A DNA stretch of 64,000 bases from Streptomyces griseofuscus (GCF_014673495.1 NZ_CP051006.1:620001-684000), one strand, 5' to 3'; counted from the stretch's first letter, positions 37,781 to 46,322 are shown. The notes: generated from the sequence alone by a model not told the origin. Numbers and translations are program-made.

Positions 37781-38239
37781 CTACCGTTCCTCCAGCAGCC
37801 GGGCGAGCCGGTCGAGGGCCATGCGGGTGCCCCGCTCGTTGTCCGCGCGCGAAACGGCGTCGGGAACGCCCTCGTGCAGGATCTCCACGTCCGTGCCGCC
37901 GCCGGCCGGGGTGAGCGTCGTCGTCAGGGTCATGCTGGCGCCGAGGCGGTCGTCGTCCGTCTCGAACGCCAGCACCTCCACGACCAGGGAGCCCGGGACG
38001 AGCCGGGCGAAGTGGCCGCGGTAGGTGTCGGTACGGCCGCCCGACTTGCCGGTGCCGCCGCCCTCCTCGTAGGTGAGGGAGACCCGGAAGGCGCCGCCCT
38101 CACGCGGCTCGAAGGTGTGCACCCGGGCGGTCATCCCGTCGGGGACCCGCCAGAGCGCGACCGCGGCGGGGTCGGTCAGGGCCCGGTAGACGACCGAGGG
38201 GTCCGCGTGCACATGACGGGTGACTCGGGTGACGTACAT
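37781..38239 (-). CDS. SRPBCC/AHSA1-family ligand-binding or polyketide-cyclase-like protein
   Basis: The protein has 152 residues. TRHVHADPSVVYRALTDPAAVALWRVPDGM followed by beta strands (FRVSLTYEE, GHFARLVPGSLVVEVLAFE) and the C-terminal helix (RGTRMALDRLARLL) is the AHSA1-type helix-grip fold. Members bind hydrophobic ligands or interact with Hsp90-type chaperones in eukaryotes; in bacteria the role is often unknown. Its ATG lies one base after the stop codon of the upstream TerB-like gene, so the pair is translationally coupled. Confidence 0.83.
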   Translation of the reverse strand: MYVTRVTRHVHADPSVVYRALTDPAAVALWRVPDGMTARVHTFEPREGGAFRVSLTYEEGGGTGKSGGRTDTYRGHFARLVPGSLVVEVLAFETDDDRLGASMTLTTTLTPAGGGTDVEILHEGVPDAVSRADNERGTRMALDRLARLLEER

Positions 38240-38240
38240 G

Positions 38241-38723
38241 TCAGACGCCGTTGACGTGGAACAGCGCGGCGCGAAGATCGCCCACGGCCCGCTCCATGTC
38301 CGCCAGGGCGTGGAGGGACAGCACGATGTCGCCGGGGACGCCCATCAGACGGGCCGCCCGCAGGACCTGGGCGCGTTCGGACTCCGCGTGGACGCCGTCC
38401 GCGCCGCACATCTGGATCGCGTGGTACACGAGGTGCGGAGCGGCCTGCCAGGTGTCCACATCGGTACGGATGGCCGGGAGCAGATCCATGAGTTCGGCCC
38501 CGCGGTGGTCGAACTCCTCGTACTGGCCGATGACTTCCTCCGGCGCGCCCGTCCGCCGCTGGTGGTCGACCAGCCGGGCGAGCTCCGCCTCGCCGACCTC
38601 GCCGTCGGCGCCCGCGATCACCAGCAGGACCTTGCCATGGTTGAGGAAGGCTTCCGGCGGAGCGGCCGACAAGCCGTACAGGTCCTGGCAGAGGTCGCTC
38701 ATCGGGACCATCCGCGTCGTCAC
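38241..38723 (-). CDS. TerB-like helical protein
   Basis: The protein has 160 residues if it starts at the GTG (38723) behind gaggcgac. An ATG at 38735 has its ribosome site too close (ggaagg touches the codon). The core LLVIAGADGEVGEAELARLVD resembles the TerB/TerY-associated fold that binds metal through acidic residues in tellurite- and stress-resistance operons. Later helices include HALADMERAVGDLRAALF. Function here is inferred only by fold. It is coupled to the downstream AHSA1-type gene, so the two products may act together. Confidence 0.68.
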   Translation of the reverse strand: MTTRMVPMSDLCQDLYGLSAAPPEAFLNHGKVLLVIAGADGEVGEAELARLVDHQRRTGAPEEVIGQYEEFDHRGAELMDLLPAIRTDVDTWQAAPHLVYHAIQMCGADGVHAESERAQVLRAARLMGVPGDIVLSLHALADMERAVGDLRAALFHVNGV

Positions 38724-38735
38724 GTCGCCTCGCAT

Positions 38736-39498
38736 CCTTCCGATTTCGGCCGGCCCGTCCCGGTCGACGCCCGGCTCCCAGGACCCGATCCTCCGCGCCC
38801 GGTCCGGCGTGCGGACAGGTCGACGCGGGCGGTTCGTTCCAACCGGCGATCAGGGGCACACCTGTCCCCAACGGCGGTACGCCTTCCACCTCGCCCTGCA
38901 ACTCGACGTGCTCGGGCTTGTCGAGGTGGGCGGTCTCGTCCAACACCACCCACACCCGCGGGGGTCGGGCCCCGGCCAGGAACCGCTGCCGCCGCGTCCG
39001 CGGGGCGAGCCGGCGTTCGGTGGCCTCCGCGGACGCGTCCGGGTGGGTGGCGCGGAGCAGGGCACGGGCACAGTCCTCGGTCTGCGACAGGCCGGGCACA
39101 CAGCTGTTCCGGCAGCCGCGGATGCGGTCGGCCGCCCGCTCCAGGCTGAGGTAGGCGGCGCACCGGTCGGGCATCACATCGCGGTAACCGCGGTAACCGT
39201 GCCACCGGCCCCGCTTGTTGGCCTCGCGCACGGAACGCGGGAAGGTGTCGAAGGTGTCGATCTCGATCTGGTGCGGGCCGGTCACGCCGTGGACCTGGAG
39301 CGGTTTCTCGGCGTCCGCGAGGCGCGGCCGGGCCACCTCGGCGGCCTCCATGCGGCGGATCGTGGAGCGGCCGGCCCCGAGGGCGGCGCCCGCCTCTGCG
39401 TATCCGAGCCCGGCCCGGATCCGCGGCCGCTCCAGCCGCCGCCCGAGGATCACGCGCAGCACGGAAGGGACGCCGCCCCAGTCGGTCTCCGTGGTCAT
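38736..39498 (-). pseudogene. Decayed XRE-type regulator (HTH plus partial DUF5753)
   Basis: Reading from the ATG at 39498, an XRE helix-turn-helix (RIRAGLGYAEAGAALGAGRSTIRRME, residues about 25-50) is followed by the start of a DUF5753 domain (CVPGLSQTEDCARALL and PRVWVVLDETAHL). The usual LVPGLLQTEDYARA reads CVPGLSQTEDCARA here. The conserved C-terminal part (the GPFxLLEF and YVE segments) is absent. No stop codon occurs: the frame runs on out of register into the TerB-like gene. An intact homologue has about 280 residues. Loss of the C-terminal half suggests the gene no longer makes a working ligand-responsive regulator. The divergent ATPase and the operator remain, as is typical of this paired locus. 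Confidence 0.65.
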
Positions 39499-39822
39499 CC
39501 GCTCGCCGGGAGCAGGCGGCAGGTCGCCCTCGTAGAACGTCGCGGCGCGCCCGCACGCGTGGGCGTGCTCCTCGCAGGCAGCATGCACACGGCCGACTGC
39601 CATTTTCAACTCGCAGGTTGCGAGCCGTTGTTGGCAGGTGGGAAAGTGGGGCGACTGCTCCGGCCGACCGAGGAGCAGGCGGCGTGGCCGGTCGGGGGAC
39701 CGGGCCGCGGCACGGCCTCGTGCGGGGCGGTGTGCCGTCTGCTGCGCGCGGCCGGCCGACCGACCCCCCACCACGCACGGCCGGACGCTCCCCACGCGAG
39801 GCCGGACGAAAGGCGCACGGCG
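39499..39822. other. Gene-free divergent promoter region between decayed regulator and RsbW-like ATPase
   Basis: The 324 bp contain no gene on either strand that I can support. They hold the operator-like dyad at 39610-39624 and an AT-richer segment (cattttcaac) beside it. Confidence 0.5.
39610..39624. promoter_or_regulatory. Dyad ctcgca-ggt-tgcgag, candidate XRE operator
   Basis: A perfect 6-3-6 inverted repeat follows the AT-rich tract cattttcaa. From memory, similar cttgca/tgcaag palindromes are common in front of Streptomyces XRE/DUF5753-DUF397-ATPase loci. It lies between the divergent regulator remnant and the ATPase gene. Confidence 0.5.
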
Positions 39823-40344
39823 ATGGCTCCGCCCTTCCTCCCCCGACCGCTCCACCGCCCGCCCCCGGACGCGAGAGGGGACCGGTCGTCTCGCGCGGAC
39901 GGTCCGGGCCCGAGGCAGGGCGCGCTGTCCGAGGCACGACTCCCGGCCTCGGACGCCTCCTTCGAGCTGCCTGCCCACCCGCTGTCCGTCGGCGCCGCCC
40001 GCCGGGTCGTACGGGAACTGCTGACGGTGTGGGACGTACCGGAGGGGGTACGGGACGATGTGGTCCTGGTGGTCTCCGAGCTGATCACCAACGCCCTGGT
40101 GCACGCGGGCGGTACGCGGATCGGCTGCCGGCTGCACCGCACGGCCGAGCGGATACGGGTCGAGGTGGCGGACGAGATCACCGGGGACGCGGGCTCCGCG
40201 CTCCCGGTGACCTGCCGTCCCGGACCCGAGGACCCGCACGGGCGCGGGCTGCTCCTGGTGGAGGCGCTCAGCCTCGGCTGGGGCGTCACCCTCCCGTCCG
40301 ACCGGGCCGCGCGTGTCGTCCGGGCGGACCTGCGGTCCGTCTGA
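39823..40344 (+). CDS. RsbW-like ATP-binding anti-sigma/regulatory kinase
   Basis: The protein has 173 residues. The N-terminal 50 residues are proline/arginine-rich. The GHKL ATPase domain has N box VVSELITNALVHAGG and lid HGRGLLLVEALS. The G1 box is irregular (VADEITGDAG in place of DSGPGL), which is common in this Streptomyces group. Such proteins are thought to regulate sigma factors or, next to XRE/DUF5753 regulators, to take part in a partner system of unclear output. The ATG at 39823 follows gaaaggcg. Confidence 0.8.
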   Translation: MAPPFLPRPLHRPPPDARGDRSSRADGPGPRQGALSEARLPASDASFELPAHPLSVGAARRVVRELLTVWDVPEGVRDDVVLVVSELITNALVHAGGTRIGCRLHRTAERIRVEVADEITGDAGSALPVTCRPGPEDPHGRGLLLVEALSLGWGVTLPSDRAARVVRADLRSV

Positions 40345-40434
40345 AGCACCTTGTCCCACCCGGAGCTTCCCGGTAGCGCCGCCGCTCCTCGCACCGCCGT
40401 TCCGGACCAACCCCCACCAGTCCGAAGGGTCCCC

Positions 40435-40533
40435 ATGCACCACACCGCTCCCCTCCCCCAGCCCCTCCCGGTCGTCGACCCCTCCTGGACCCGCGCCCGC
40501 CCGAAGCCCGGCTCCGAGGAACAGCCCGACTGA
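40435..40533 (+). CDS. Possible small protein downstream of the ATPase
   Basis: An open frame of 32 residues (starting MHHTAPLPQPLPVVDPSW) follows gaagggtcccc, a plausible ribosome site. It is rich in Pro and His and has no family I recognise. It is too short to support on coding bias alone. Confidence 0.35.
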   Translation: MHHTAPLPQPLPVVDPSWTRARPKPGSEEQPD

Positions 40534-40556
40534 CCCTCCCCTCCTCTTACGGCTCG

Positions 40557-40853
40557 CTACGACGACGGCCCCGACATCGCGCCCCGCGTCGGCCGGTCGA
40601 CGCGCGCGTGGGCGAGCAACGCCTCGGCGGCGGTGCGCAGTCGGACCGCCGCCGAGGCGCAGGCGGCCGCCTGCCGTTCCAGGGCCGGGCGGCCCCACTC
40701 AGGTGCCGTCGGGCAGCCGTCGAGGGTGGTGACGGTGGCGCGCAGGCGCCGGGCGTAGCCGTCCATCAGGTCGGCGTCGGCCCGCAACCGGCCGATGTGG
40801 GCGAGGAGTTCATCGGCGTGCGCCGCGCTCGCCCGGGCGGACTCGGTCACCAT
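40557..40853 (-). CDS. Small all-helical protein, possibly EspC/WXG100-like partner
   Basis: The protein has 98 residues, starting at an ATG behind ttgggagtaccc. It is predicted almost entirely helical (ADELLAHIGRLRADADLMDG, ALERQAAACASAAVRLRTA), with a loop containing CPTAPEW between the two helices. Two-helix proteins of this size resemble EspC/WXG100-type secretion partners, but the WXG motif is not exact. It lies 35 bp downstream of the hydrolase-decarboxylase fusion gene and is read in the same direction, suggesting an operon. The functional link is inference. Confidence 0.5.
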   Translation of the reverse strand: MVTESARASAAHADELLAHIGRLRADADLMDGYARRLRATVTTLDGCPTAPEWGRPALERQAAACASAAVRLRTAAEALLAHARVDRPTRGAMSGPSS

Positions 40854-40888
40854 GGGTACTCCCAACTAGGCTGCGTGCGTACGGGACT

Positions 40889-42985
40889 TCAGCGCGCCAG
40901 CTCCGCGCCGCCGCCGCGGTGCGCCATGAACTGCGGGCAGGCCAGCACGAACAGCGGCCGGGCCGCGTCGATGCCGAGCCGGCGCAGCTGTCCGGCGAGG
41001 GGTTCGGCGGCCGCGGTGTCGAGCCGTACCCGGACGCCCGCGCCAGGGTGCAGGCGGAGCCTGCCGTGGGCCCGGACCAGGGTGCGTACCGTGCCGGTGC
41101 CCCGGCGGCCGTACAGGGCCCGGTCGGCGTCGGGGCAGCGGACGCCCGGCCCGAGCCGGCCCTCGACCACGAGTCCGAGGTCCTCGGAGCGGGCCCGGAT
41201 CTCCCGGCCCGTCAGGTCGGCCTCGGCGCGCATCCTGAGCACCGGCTGGCCCCAGACCTCCTGCGCGACCACCCGGGCCGCCTCGGTGGTGACGGCGAGC
41301 GAGAGGACGTAGCGACCGGTGCGGCGCAGGTCGACGCGGCGCAGCAGATCGGTGACGGCGTCGTACGGACGCGGCCGCCACAGGTCGTCCACCAGGACGG
41401 ACAGGGCGATCTCGGTGTACGGGCCGATGGTGGTGCACCGGTGCTCGTGCAGGGAGAGCACGGCGAGGGCCCGGGGGCCGAGCCGGCTCGGTGTCAGCCA
41501 GTGCGCGTCGGGCAGCAGGCTCCGGGCGGCGGCCGGGTCGACGGGGAAGCAGAGGTGCGCGGCGGCGGAGTCGTAGTACCGCACCGGCACGTCGACCGGG
41601 CCCACCGTGGTGCGTACGGGGGCGGTGGCGAGGGTGAGGAAGGGGTGGCCGGCGGGCGGGTGGGCGTGGTCCTTGAGCCGGTACGCCTGGGTGCGGACGA
41701 CGGGGCCGCGGTAGGGGGCCAGCGCCTCGTCCAGGTCGGCGCGGGCCACGGGGAGCAGGGTCCGCAGGTGCTCGATGTACTCGCGCAGGCGGTGGCACAG
41801 CGGGAACTCGCGGGTGGGACCGGCGTATTCGACGTGGTAGCGGGTGGTGTCGGCCGGGTCCGCGGGGGCCGCCGGTTCGGTGCGGTGGCCGTCGGGGGCG
41901 GCCACCAGGTCGTACTGGTTGGTGACGGTGGCGATCCAGGTGCGGGGGTCGGCGGGTTTGCGGTCGCCTGCCGGGGAGCCCACGGCGATGGCGTGGGTGA
42001 CGCGGTAGGTGCGGCAGAAGTCCTCGTCCTGGGCGAGGTTGAGGACCGCGTTGCCGCCCTCGCTGTGGCCGATCAGGGCGAGTTCGGCGCCGCGCGGGAT
42101 GCCGTGCGCGGCCAGGGCGCGCACCAGGGAGCGCGTGTACGGGGAGTCCGTCGCGCGCAGGTCGCGCCAGGCGCCCATGAGGTCCTGCGGGGCGTCATGG
42201 CGGGGGCGGCCGGGGGCCGTGCCGGGGGCCTGGACGACGTAGCGGACGACACCGTCGGGGCCGCGCACGTTCTGGACGAGGATCCGTCCGTCGGTGGACA
42301 GCGCCTCGATGTTGCGCAGGAAGCCGAGGAGGGAGCCCTCCGTGGCGATGATCCGGCGGCGCTGGTCGGTGAGGTCGACGGCCTCGGCACCGCCCTCGAG
42401 GGTGCCGCCGCTCTCGGAGCGTCCGTCCAACAGGGCGCAGACGGAGAGGAGTTCGGATATCAGCGGCGCGAGCCCGGACAGCGCGCGCTGGGCCGTGCGG
42501 TCCCGCAGCAGGACGCGCAGGGCCCGTACGGCGTCCTCGTCCCGGTCGGCGGTGAGGGCCCGGGTCAGCAGGCGCATGCCCGGGGTGCGGGCCAGTTCGG
42601 GGTGGTCGGCGAGTACGGCGGCGATGCGCAGGCGCAGCGAGGTGAGGGCCACCAGCGCGGCCAGGTTCGCTCCGCCGCGCGCCCGGCCCGCGAGGCCGAG
42701 GGCGCGGGTGAGGCCGCCGCGGGGCGCGGTGCCCGCGGAACCGCCGAGACCGGGCTTGGCGGTGAGGGCCCGCAGCAGGGCCCAGCATCCGGCGAGGCCG
42801 GTGCGGGGGTGGCGGCGGGTGGCGGCGGTCAGGTCCGGGGCGGACAGGGTGGTGGCGGTGCGTTCGGACACCGCGCGGATGCCCTCGGCGATCTCCAGCA
42901 CGTCCCGCGCGCAGTCGCGCAGCACGTTCCCTGGGTGCGGACCGCCCGGCACGGGCCGCCCGGGTTCGGTGCCGTCCGCTCGCAT
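40889..42985 (-). CDS. Alpha/beta-hydrolase fused to an acetoacetate-decarboxylase-like domain
   Basis: The protein has 698 residues, starting at an ATG behind gagggagcg. Residues 1-230 are mostly helical (VLEIAEGIRAVSERTATTL, LLTRALTADRDEDAVRALRV) without a known fold I can name. Residues about 240-450 contain an alpha/beta-hydrolase with the nucleophile elbow ALIGHSEGGNA, preceded by an oxyanion-forming helical part. Residues 470-698 match the acetoacetate-decarboxylase-like superfamily (VDVPVRYYDSAAAHLCFPVD, GRYVLSLAVTTEAARVVAQE), whose catalytic Lys is not obvious here. The architecture suggests a hydrolase whose product is passed to or bound by the second domain. No signal peptide is visible. 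The 98-residue helical protein follows. Confidence 0.72.
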   Translation of the reverse strand: MRADGTEPGRPVPGGPHPGNVLRDCARDVLEIAEGIRAVSERTATTLSAPDLTAATRRHPRTGLAGCWALLRALTAKPGLGGSAGTAPRGGLTRALGLAGRARGGANLAALVALTSLRLRIAAVLADHPELARTPGMRLLTRALTADRDEDAVRALRVLLRDRTAQRALSGLAPLISELLSVCALLDGRSESGGTLEGGAEAVDLTDQRRRIIATEGSLLGFLRNIEALSTDGRILVQNVRGPDGVVRYVVQAPGTAPGRPRHDAPQDLMGAWRDLRATDSPYTRSLVRALAAHGIPRGAELALIGHSEGGNAVLNLAQDEDFCRTYRVTHAIAVGSPAGDRKPADPRTWIATVTNQYDLVAAPDGHRTEPAAPADPADTTRYHVEYAGPTREFPLCHRLREYIEHLRTLLPVARADLDEALAPYRGPVVRTQAYRLKDHAHPPAGHPFLTLATAPVRTTVGPVDVPVRYYDSAAAHLCFPVDPAAARSLLPDAHWLTPSRLGPRALAVLSLHEHRCTTIGPYTEIALSVLVDDLWRPRPYDAVTDLLRRVDLRRTGRYVLSLAVTTEAARVVAQEVWGQPVLRMRAEADLTGREIRARSEDLGLVVEGRLGPGVRCPDADRALYGRRGTGTVRTLVRAHGRLRLHPGAGVRVRLDTAAAEPLAGQLRRLGIDAARPLFVLACPQFMAHRGGGAELAR

Positions 42986-43489
42986 CCGACGCTCCCTCGG
43001 TTCGACGACGTACGACGGCTGCGGCCGCGTCGGCGCGACGCGACCCGTGTCCATCGTGTGCCAGCCCCACCGGCCCCGCACCTCCGTCCGGGGCCGGGAC
43101 GGGGGCGGCGGGGGCGTGGTCGAGCACCGGGGGCGGGCCATGAGGTGAGGGAGCGGCGGGTGGGCGGCCGTTGGTGCCGGTCGCATATTCCCGACGGGCG
43201 GGGTCACCCGGGTGGCCTAGGGGGCGGCGCGGACCGTGAGGAGTGGCGAGCACGGGCGCGTTGGAGCCGAGTGCCCGTTCCGGACGGGGCGGGCCACTCG
43301 GGTGACCTACGGACTCCTGGGGATCCCCAGGGATGCCTGGAGGCGCATAGGGGTGCGGGCAGCCGGATGCCCGGGGGCAGGGCGGTCGGGGCTCAGGCTG
43401 TACGGCGGTCACGAGCCGCGGAGTCCTGCGGGACGGCGGTCGAGGAGTCACGGAATCCTGGGAGACGGTGGTCGGCGGGGGCTCCGTCC
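42986..43489. other. 504-bp gene-free region with related repeats
   Basis: No gene supportable on either strand. It contains two related copies of a 33-bp motif (43189-43221 and 43279-43311; 26 of 33 identical) whose 16-bp cores (43202-43217 and 43292-43307) are also inverted copies of each other with one mismatch. The region also holds the promoter of the fusion gene (minus strand) and the 3' flank of the response-regulator gene. Confidence 0.6.
43189..43311. repeat. Pair of 33-bp imperfect repeats, each a quasi-palindrome
   Basis: Core A is ggtcacccgggtggcc (43202-43217) and core B is ggccactcgggtgacc (43292-43307). The reverse complement of B equals A except for one base, and each core is nearly palindromic. 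The copies are 90 bp apart. They lie 200-330 bp before the fusion gene start. Binding of a dimeric regulator at two sites is one explanation. Confidence 0.6.
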
Positions 43490-44146
43490 TCATCGCACGC
43501 TCGGTCTCGCCAGCCCGAGGTCGTACGCGAAGATCACCGCCTGGACCCGGTCGCGGGCGCCCGTCTTGGCCAGGACACGGCCGACATGGGTCTTGACCGT
43601 GGACTCGGAGAGGACGAGGCGGGCGGCGATCTCACCGTTGGTCCAGCCCTTGCCGATGGCGACCAGGATCTCGCGTTCCCGCTCGGTGAGGCGGTCGACG
43701 CGGGGGTCGTCGGTGGGCGCGGAGCCGTAGCGGGCGAACTCGTCCAGGAGGCGGCGGGTGAGGGCGGGGGCGATCACCGCGTCGCCGCCCGCGACGGCGC
43801 GGATGCCGGCCAGCAGTTCGTCGGGGCGGGCGTCCTTGAGCAGAAAGCCGCTGGCACCGGCGCGCAGGGCCGCGTGCACGTACTCGTCCAGGTCGAAGGT
43901 GGTCAGCACGAGGACCCGTGAGCGGGCACCCGTGGCAACGATGCGCCGGGTGGCCTCGATGCCGTCCATGCCGGGCATCCGGATGTCCATCAGGACGACG
44001 TCCGGACGCAGTTGGGCGGCCCGGCGGACGGCCTCCGCGCCATGGGCCGCCTCGCCGACCACGTCGGTCCCGGGCACCGAGTCCAGCAGCATCCGGAAGC
44101 CGTAGCGTTGCAGCGGCTGGTCGTCCACGATGAGTACGGTGGTCAC
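43490..44146 (-). CDS. NarL/FixJ-family response regulator
   Basis: The protein has 218 residues. The receiver domain (1-120) has acidic Asp8/Asp9, the phosphorylation site Asp54 in VLMDIRMPG, a Thr in VLTTFD and Lys in FLLKDA. The LuxR-type HTH (about 150-215) contains LTEREREILVAIGKGWTNGEIAARL and STVKTHVGRVLAKTGA. It starts with GTG overlapping the stop codon of the sensor kinase gene by 4 bp. It should control transcription, probably of the adjacent ABC exporter genes. Confidence 0.95.
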   Translation of the reverse strand: MTTVLIVDDQPLQRYGFRMLLDSVPGTDVVGEAAHGAEAVRRAAQLRPDVVLMDIRMPGMDGIEATRRIVATGARSRVLVLTTFDLDEYVHAALRAGASGFLLKDARPDELLAGIRAVAGGDAVIAPALTRRLLDEFARYGSAPTDDPRVDRLTEREREILVAIGKGWTNGEIAARLVLSESTVKTHVGRVLAKTGARDRVQAVIFAYDLGLARPSVR

Positions 44147-45459
44147 GCCGCGCCCTCCCGCGGGCCGAGTTCGAGGGTGGCCGCCACGGTCCAGCCGCCG
44201 CCCGGGGCCGGGCCCGCGCTGAGGTGGCCGCCGTACAGCGCGACGCGTTCACGCATACCCAACAGGCCCTGACCGTCATGTCGTCGGCCTGACCGGACGC
44301 TCTTTCCGGTGTCGCGGACCTGGATGCCGAGCCGGTCCGCGCCGATGTCGATCGCGAGGTCCACCCGGGTACCGGCGCCCGCGTGCTTCAGGGTGTTGGT
44401 CATGGCTTCCTGCACGATCCGGTAGACGGTCAACTGCACGCCCTCGTCCAGGGCTTCCGCTTTCCCGGCGGTCCGGTAGACGACGTCGAGTCCGGCGGCG
44501 CGCACGCCGTGGCAGAGGGCGTCGAGGTCGGCGAGTCCGGGCTGCGGGCTGAGCTGGGGTCCGGCGGGCGGGGCGTCGGTGTCGCGCAACACACCGAGGA
44601 CGCGCCGGAGTTCGCCGAGTGCCTGACGGCCGGTGCCGCCGATGAGCCGGAGCGCCTCGGCGCCGCGTCCGGACTCGGCGGCGGCACCGGCGGTGGCGCA
44701 CGCGCCCGCGTCGGCCAGGGTGATCACGACGGACAGATGGTGGCCGACGATGTCGTGCATCTCCCGTGCCACCCGGGCCCGTTCGGCGGCGGCCGCCAGT
44801 CTGCTGCGCTGGTCGCGCTCCGTCTCCAGACGGGCCGCCCGGTCCCGCAGCGCGGCGAGCTGGGCGCGGCGGATCCGGATCACCAGGCCCAGCGTGAGCG
44901 CCGCGGTCGCCGTGCTCAGCAGGAAGAAGAGCGCGTCCGTGACGGACACGACGACCGACACCCGTACCGCGACCAGCGCCAGCGCGGCCGTCATCACCGC
45001 GCAGGCCCAGGGCAGTTGGCGGGGTCTGCCGTGCAGGGCGAGGCTGTACAGGGCGATGAAGAGGGCGACGTCCGCGTGCAGGGCGGCGCCGACGGCCCAC
45101 TGGAGGACGAACACGGCGGCGACGGCGGCGAAGGCCGGCGCGGGACGGCGTCTGCGCCACAGCAGCGGCAGCACCAGGGCCGCCTGCGCGGCGAGCATGG
45201 CCGCGAGCGGCAGCCGGGTGAACGCGAGCCGGAAGCGGCGCGGTCCGTCGGCGTCGACGACACCGCCGTGCAGCAGGTCGGGCAGGCAGAACATCAGGAA
45301 GACGACCGCCACCAGGGCGGTGTCCAGCACCCAGGGCCGGGCCAGGTCGGCGCCCCGCAGCCGCCGGCCGGCCCGGCCGAGCCGGGCGACCAGCGGCGCG
45401 ATGGCGCCGGGTTCCTCCGGGGCCGCCGCGGGTGCGGGGGCGGGAGACAGGGTGGTCAT
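44143..45459 (-). CDS. NarL-type sensor histidine kinase (HisKA_3)
   Basis: The protein has 438 residues. Several N-terminal membrane helices (about 45-65, 85-175) hold the sensor part. A coiled-coil linker leads to the dimerisation/phosphoacceptor helix with REMHDIVGHHLSVVITLAD, where the His of EMHDI is phosphorylated. The ATPase domain has QEAMTNTLKHAG and GQGLLGMRERV. The cognate regulator follows with a 4-bp overlap. The ribosome site before the ATG is weak, suggesting coupling to the upstream permease gene, 14 bp away. Confidence 0.93.
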   Translation of the reverse strand: MTTLSPAPAPAAAPEEPGAIAPLVARLGRAGRRLRGADLARPWVLDTALVAVVFLMFCLPDLLHGGVVDADGPRRFRLAFTRLPLAAMLAAQAALVLPLLWRRRRPAPAFAAVAAVFVLQWAVGAALHADVALFIALYSLALHGRPRQLPWACAVMTAALALVAVRVSVVVSVTDALFFLLSTATAALTLGLVIRIRRAQLAALRDRAARLETERDQRSRLAAAAERARVAREMHDIVGHHLSVVITLADAGACATAGAAAESGRGAEALRLIGGTGRQALGELRRVLGVLRDTDAPPAGPQLSPQPGLADLDALCHGVRAAGLDVVYRTAGKAEALDEGVQLTVYRIVQEAMTNTLKHAGAGTRVDLAIDIGADRLGIQVRDTGKSVRSGRRHDGQGLLGMRERVALYGGHLSAGPAPGGGWTVAATLELGPREGAA

Positions 45460-45473
45460 GGCGGGGTTCCCGG

Positions 45474-46322
45474 TCAGACGTCCCCCCGCCGCAACCGGTA
45501 GGCCGCCCCGGCCAGCGCCAGCACGGTCCAGCCGAGGAAGACCAGCAGCCCGGCGCCGGGGGCCAGCGAGGTGGCGTCGTGGGTGAGGGCGTACATCGCC
45601 TGGCCCGCGTTGCTCGGCAGATAGGGGCCGATGTCGTCCTGCCAGGAGCTGGGCAGCAGGGAGGCGAGGCCGGGGACGAGCATGAAGGTGGCGACCAGCA
45701 CGGAGATACCACCGGCCACCGAGCGCAGCAGGACGCCGAGTGCCGTACCGATGACGCCGACGAGGCCGAGGTAGAGACCGGCGCCGAACAGGCCCCGGAC
45801 CACACCGGTGTGACCGATCGTCAGGGCGGCGGACGTGCCGGAGACGACGCGGCTGCCGATGAGGAAGGCGACGAACGCGCCGACCGTGCCGACGACGAGG
45901 GCGACCAGCCCGTACACCGCCGCCTTGGACCACAGCACGGGCAGCCGGCGCGGTACCGCCGCCATGGTGGAGCGGATCATGCCGGTGGAGTACTCCCCCG
46001 CCGTGACCAGCACCCCCAGGACGCCCAGGGCGAGTTGGGCGAAGTTGGCGCCGAAGAGGGAGAGGCTGAGGGCCGTGGAGCGGGCGAAGTCCTTGTCCAT
46101 GCGCGGCGATCCGATCATGGACTGGTAGCGGTAGGCGGCGATGACGCCGAAGACGACGAGGAACAGCAGTCCCAGGCCGAGGGTGATCCAGGTGGAGCGC
46201 AGGGACCAGAGCTTGGCCCATTCGGAGGCCAGGACGCGGCGCCCGGTGACCCGGTAGGCGGGGCGGCCGGGCGCGGCCTCGGAGTTCCCCGCGGCTGAGG
46301 TGGTCTCGGTCAGGGTGCTCAT
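45474..46322 (-). CDS. ABC transporter permease (NatB/ABC-2 type)
   Basis: The protein has 282 residues with six membrane helices. RRVLASEWAKLWSLRSTWITLGLG is the amphipathic N-terminal lead of ABC-2 permeases; GEYSTGMIRSTMAAVPRR is the conserved cytoplasmic loop that contacts the ATPase. It forms an export channel with the ATPase encoded immediately upstream (4-bp overlap). Substrates of such systems include drugs, lantibiotics and sodium. Confidence 0.9.
   Translation of the reverse strand: MSTLTETTSAAGNSEAAPGRPAYRVTGRRVLASEWAKLWSLRSTWITLGLGLLFLVVFGVIAAYRYQSMIGSPRMDKDFARSTALSLSLFGANFAQLALGVLGVLVTAGEYSTGMIRSTMAAVPRRLPVLWSKAAVYGLVALVVGTVGAFVAFLIGSRVVSGTSAALTIGHTGVVRGLFGAGLYLGLVGVIGTALGVLLRSVAGGISVLVATFMLVPGLASLLPSSWQDDIGPYLPSNAGQAMYALTHDATSLAPGAGLLVFLGWTVLALAGAAYRLRRGDV

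Noticed and set aside
38176..39498. A single 440-codon open frame on the minus strand from the XRE-like start through the TerB-like gene
   Set aside because: Only about the first 200 codons look like a protein; beyond that it runs out of register across a better-supported gene, with no family similarity.
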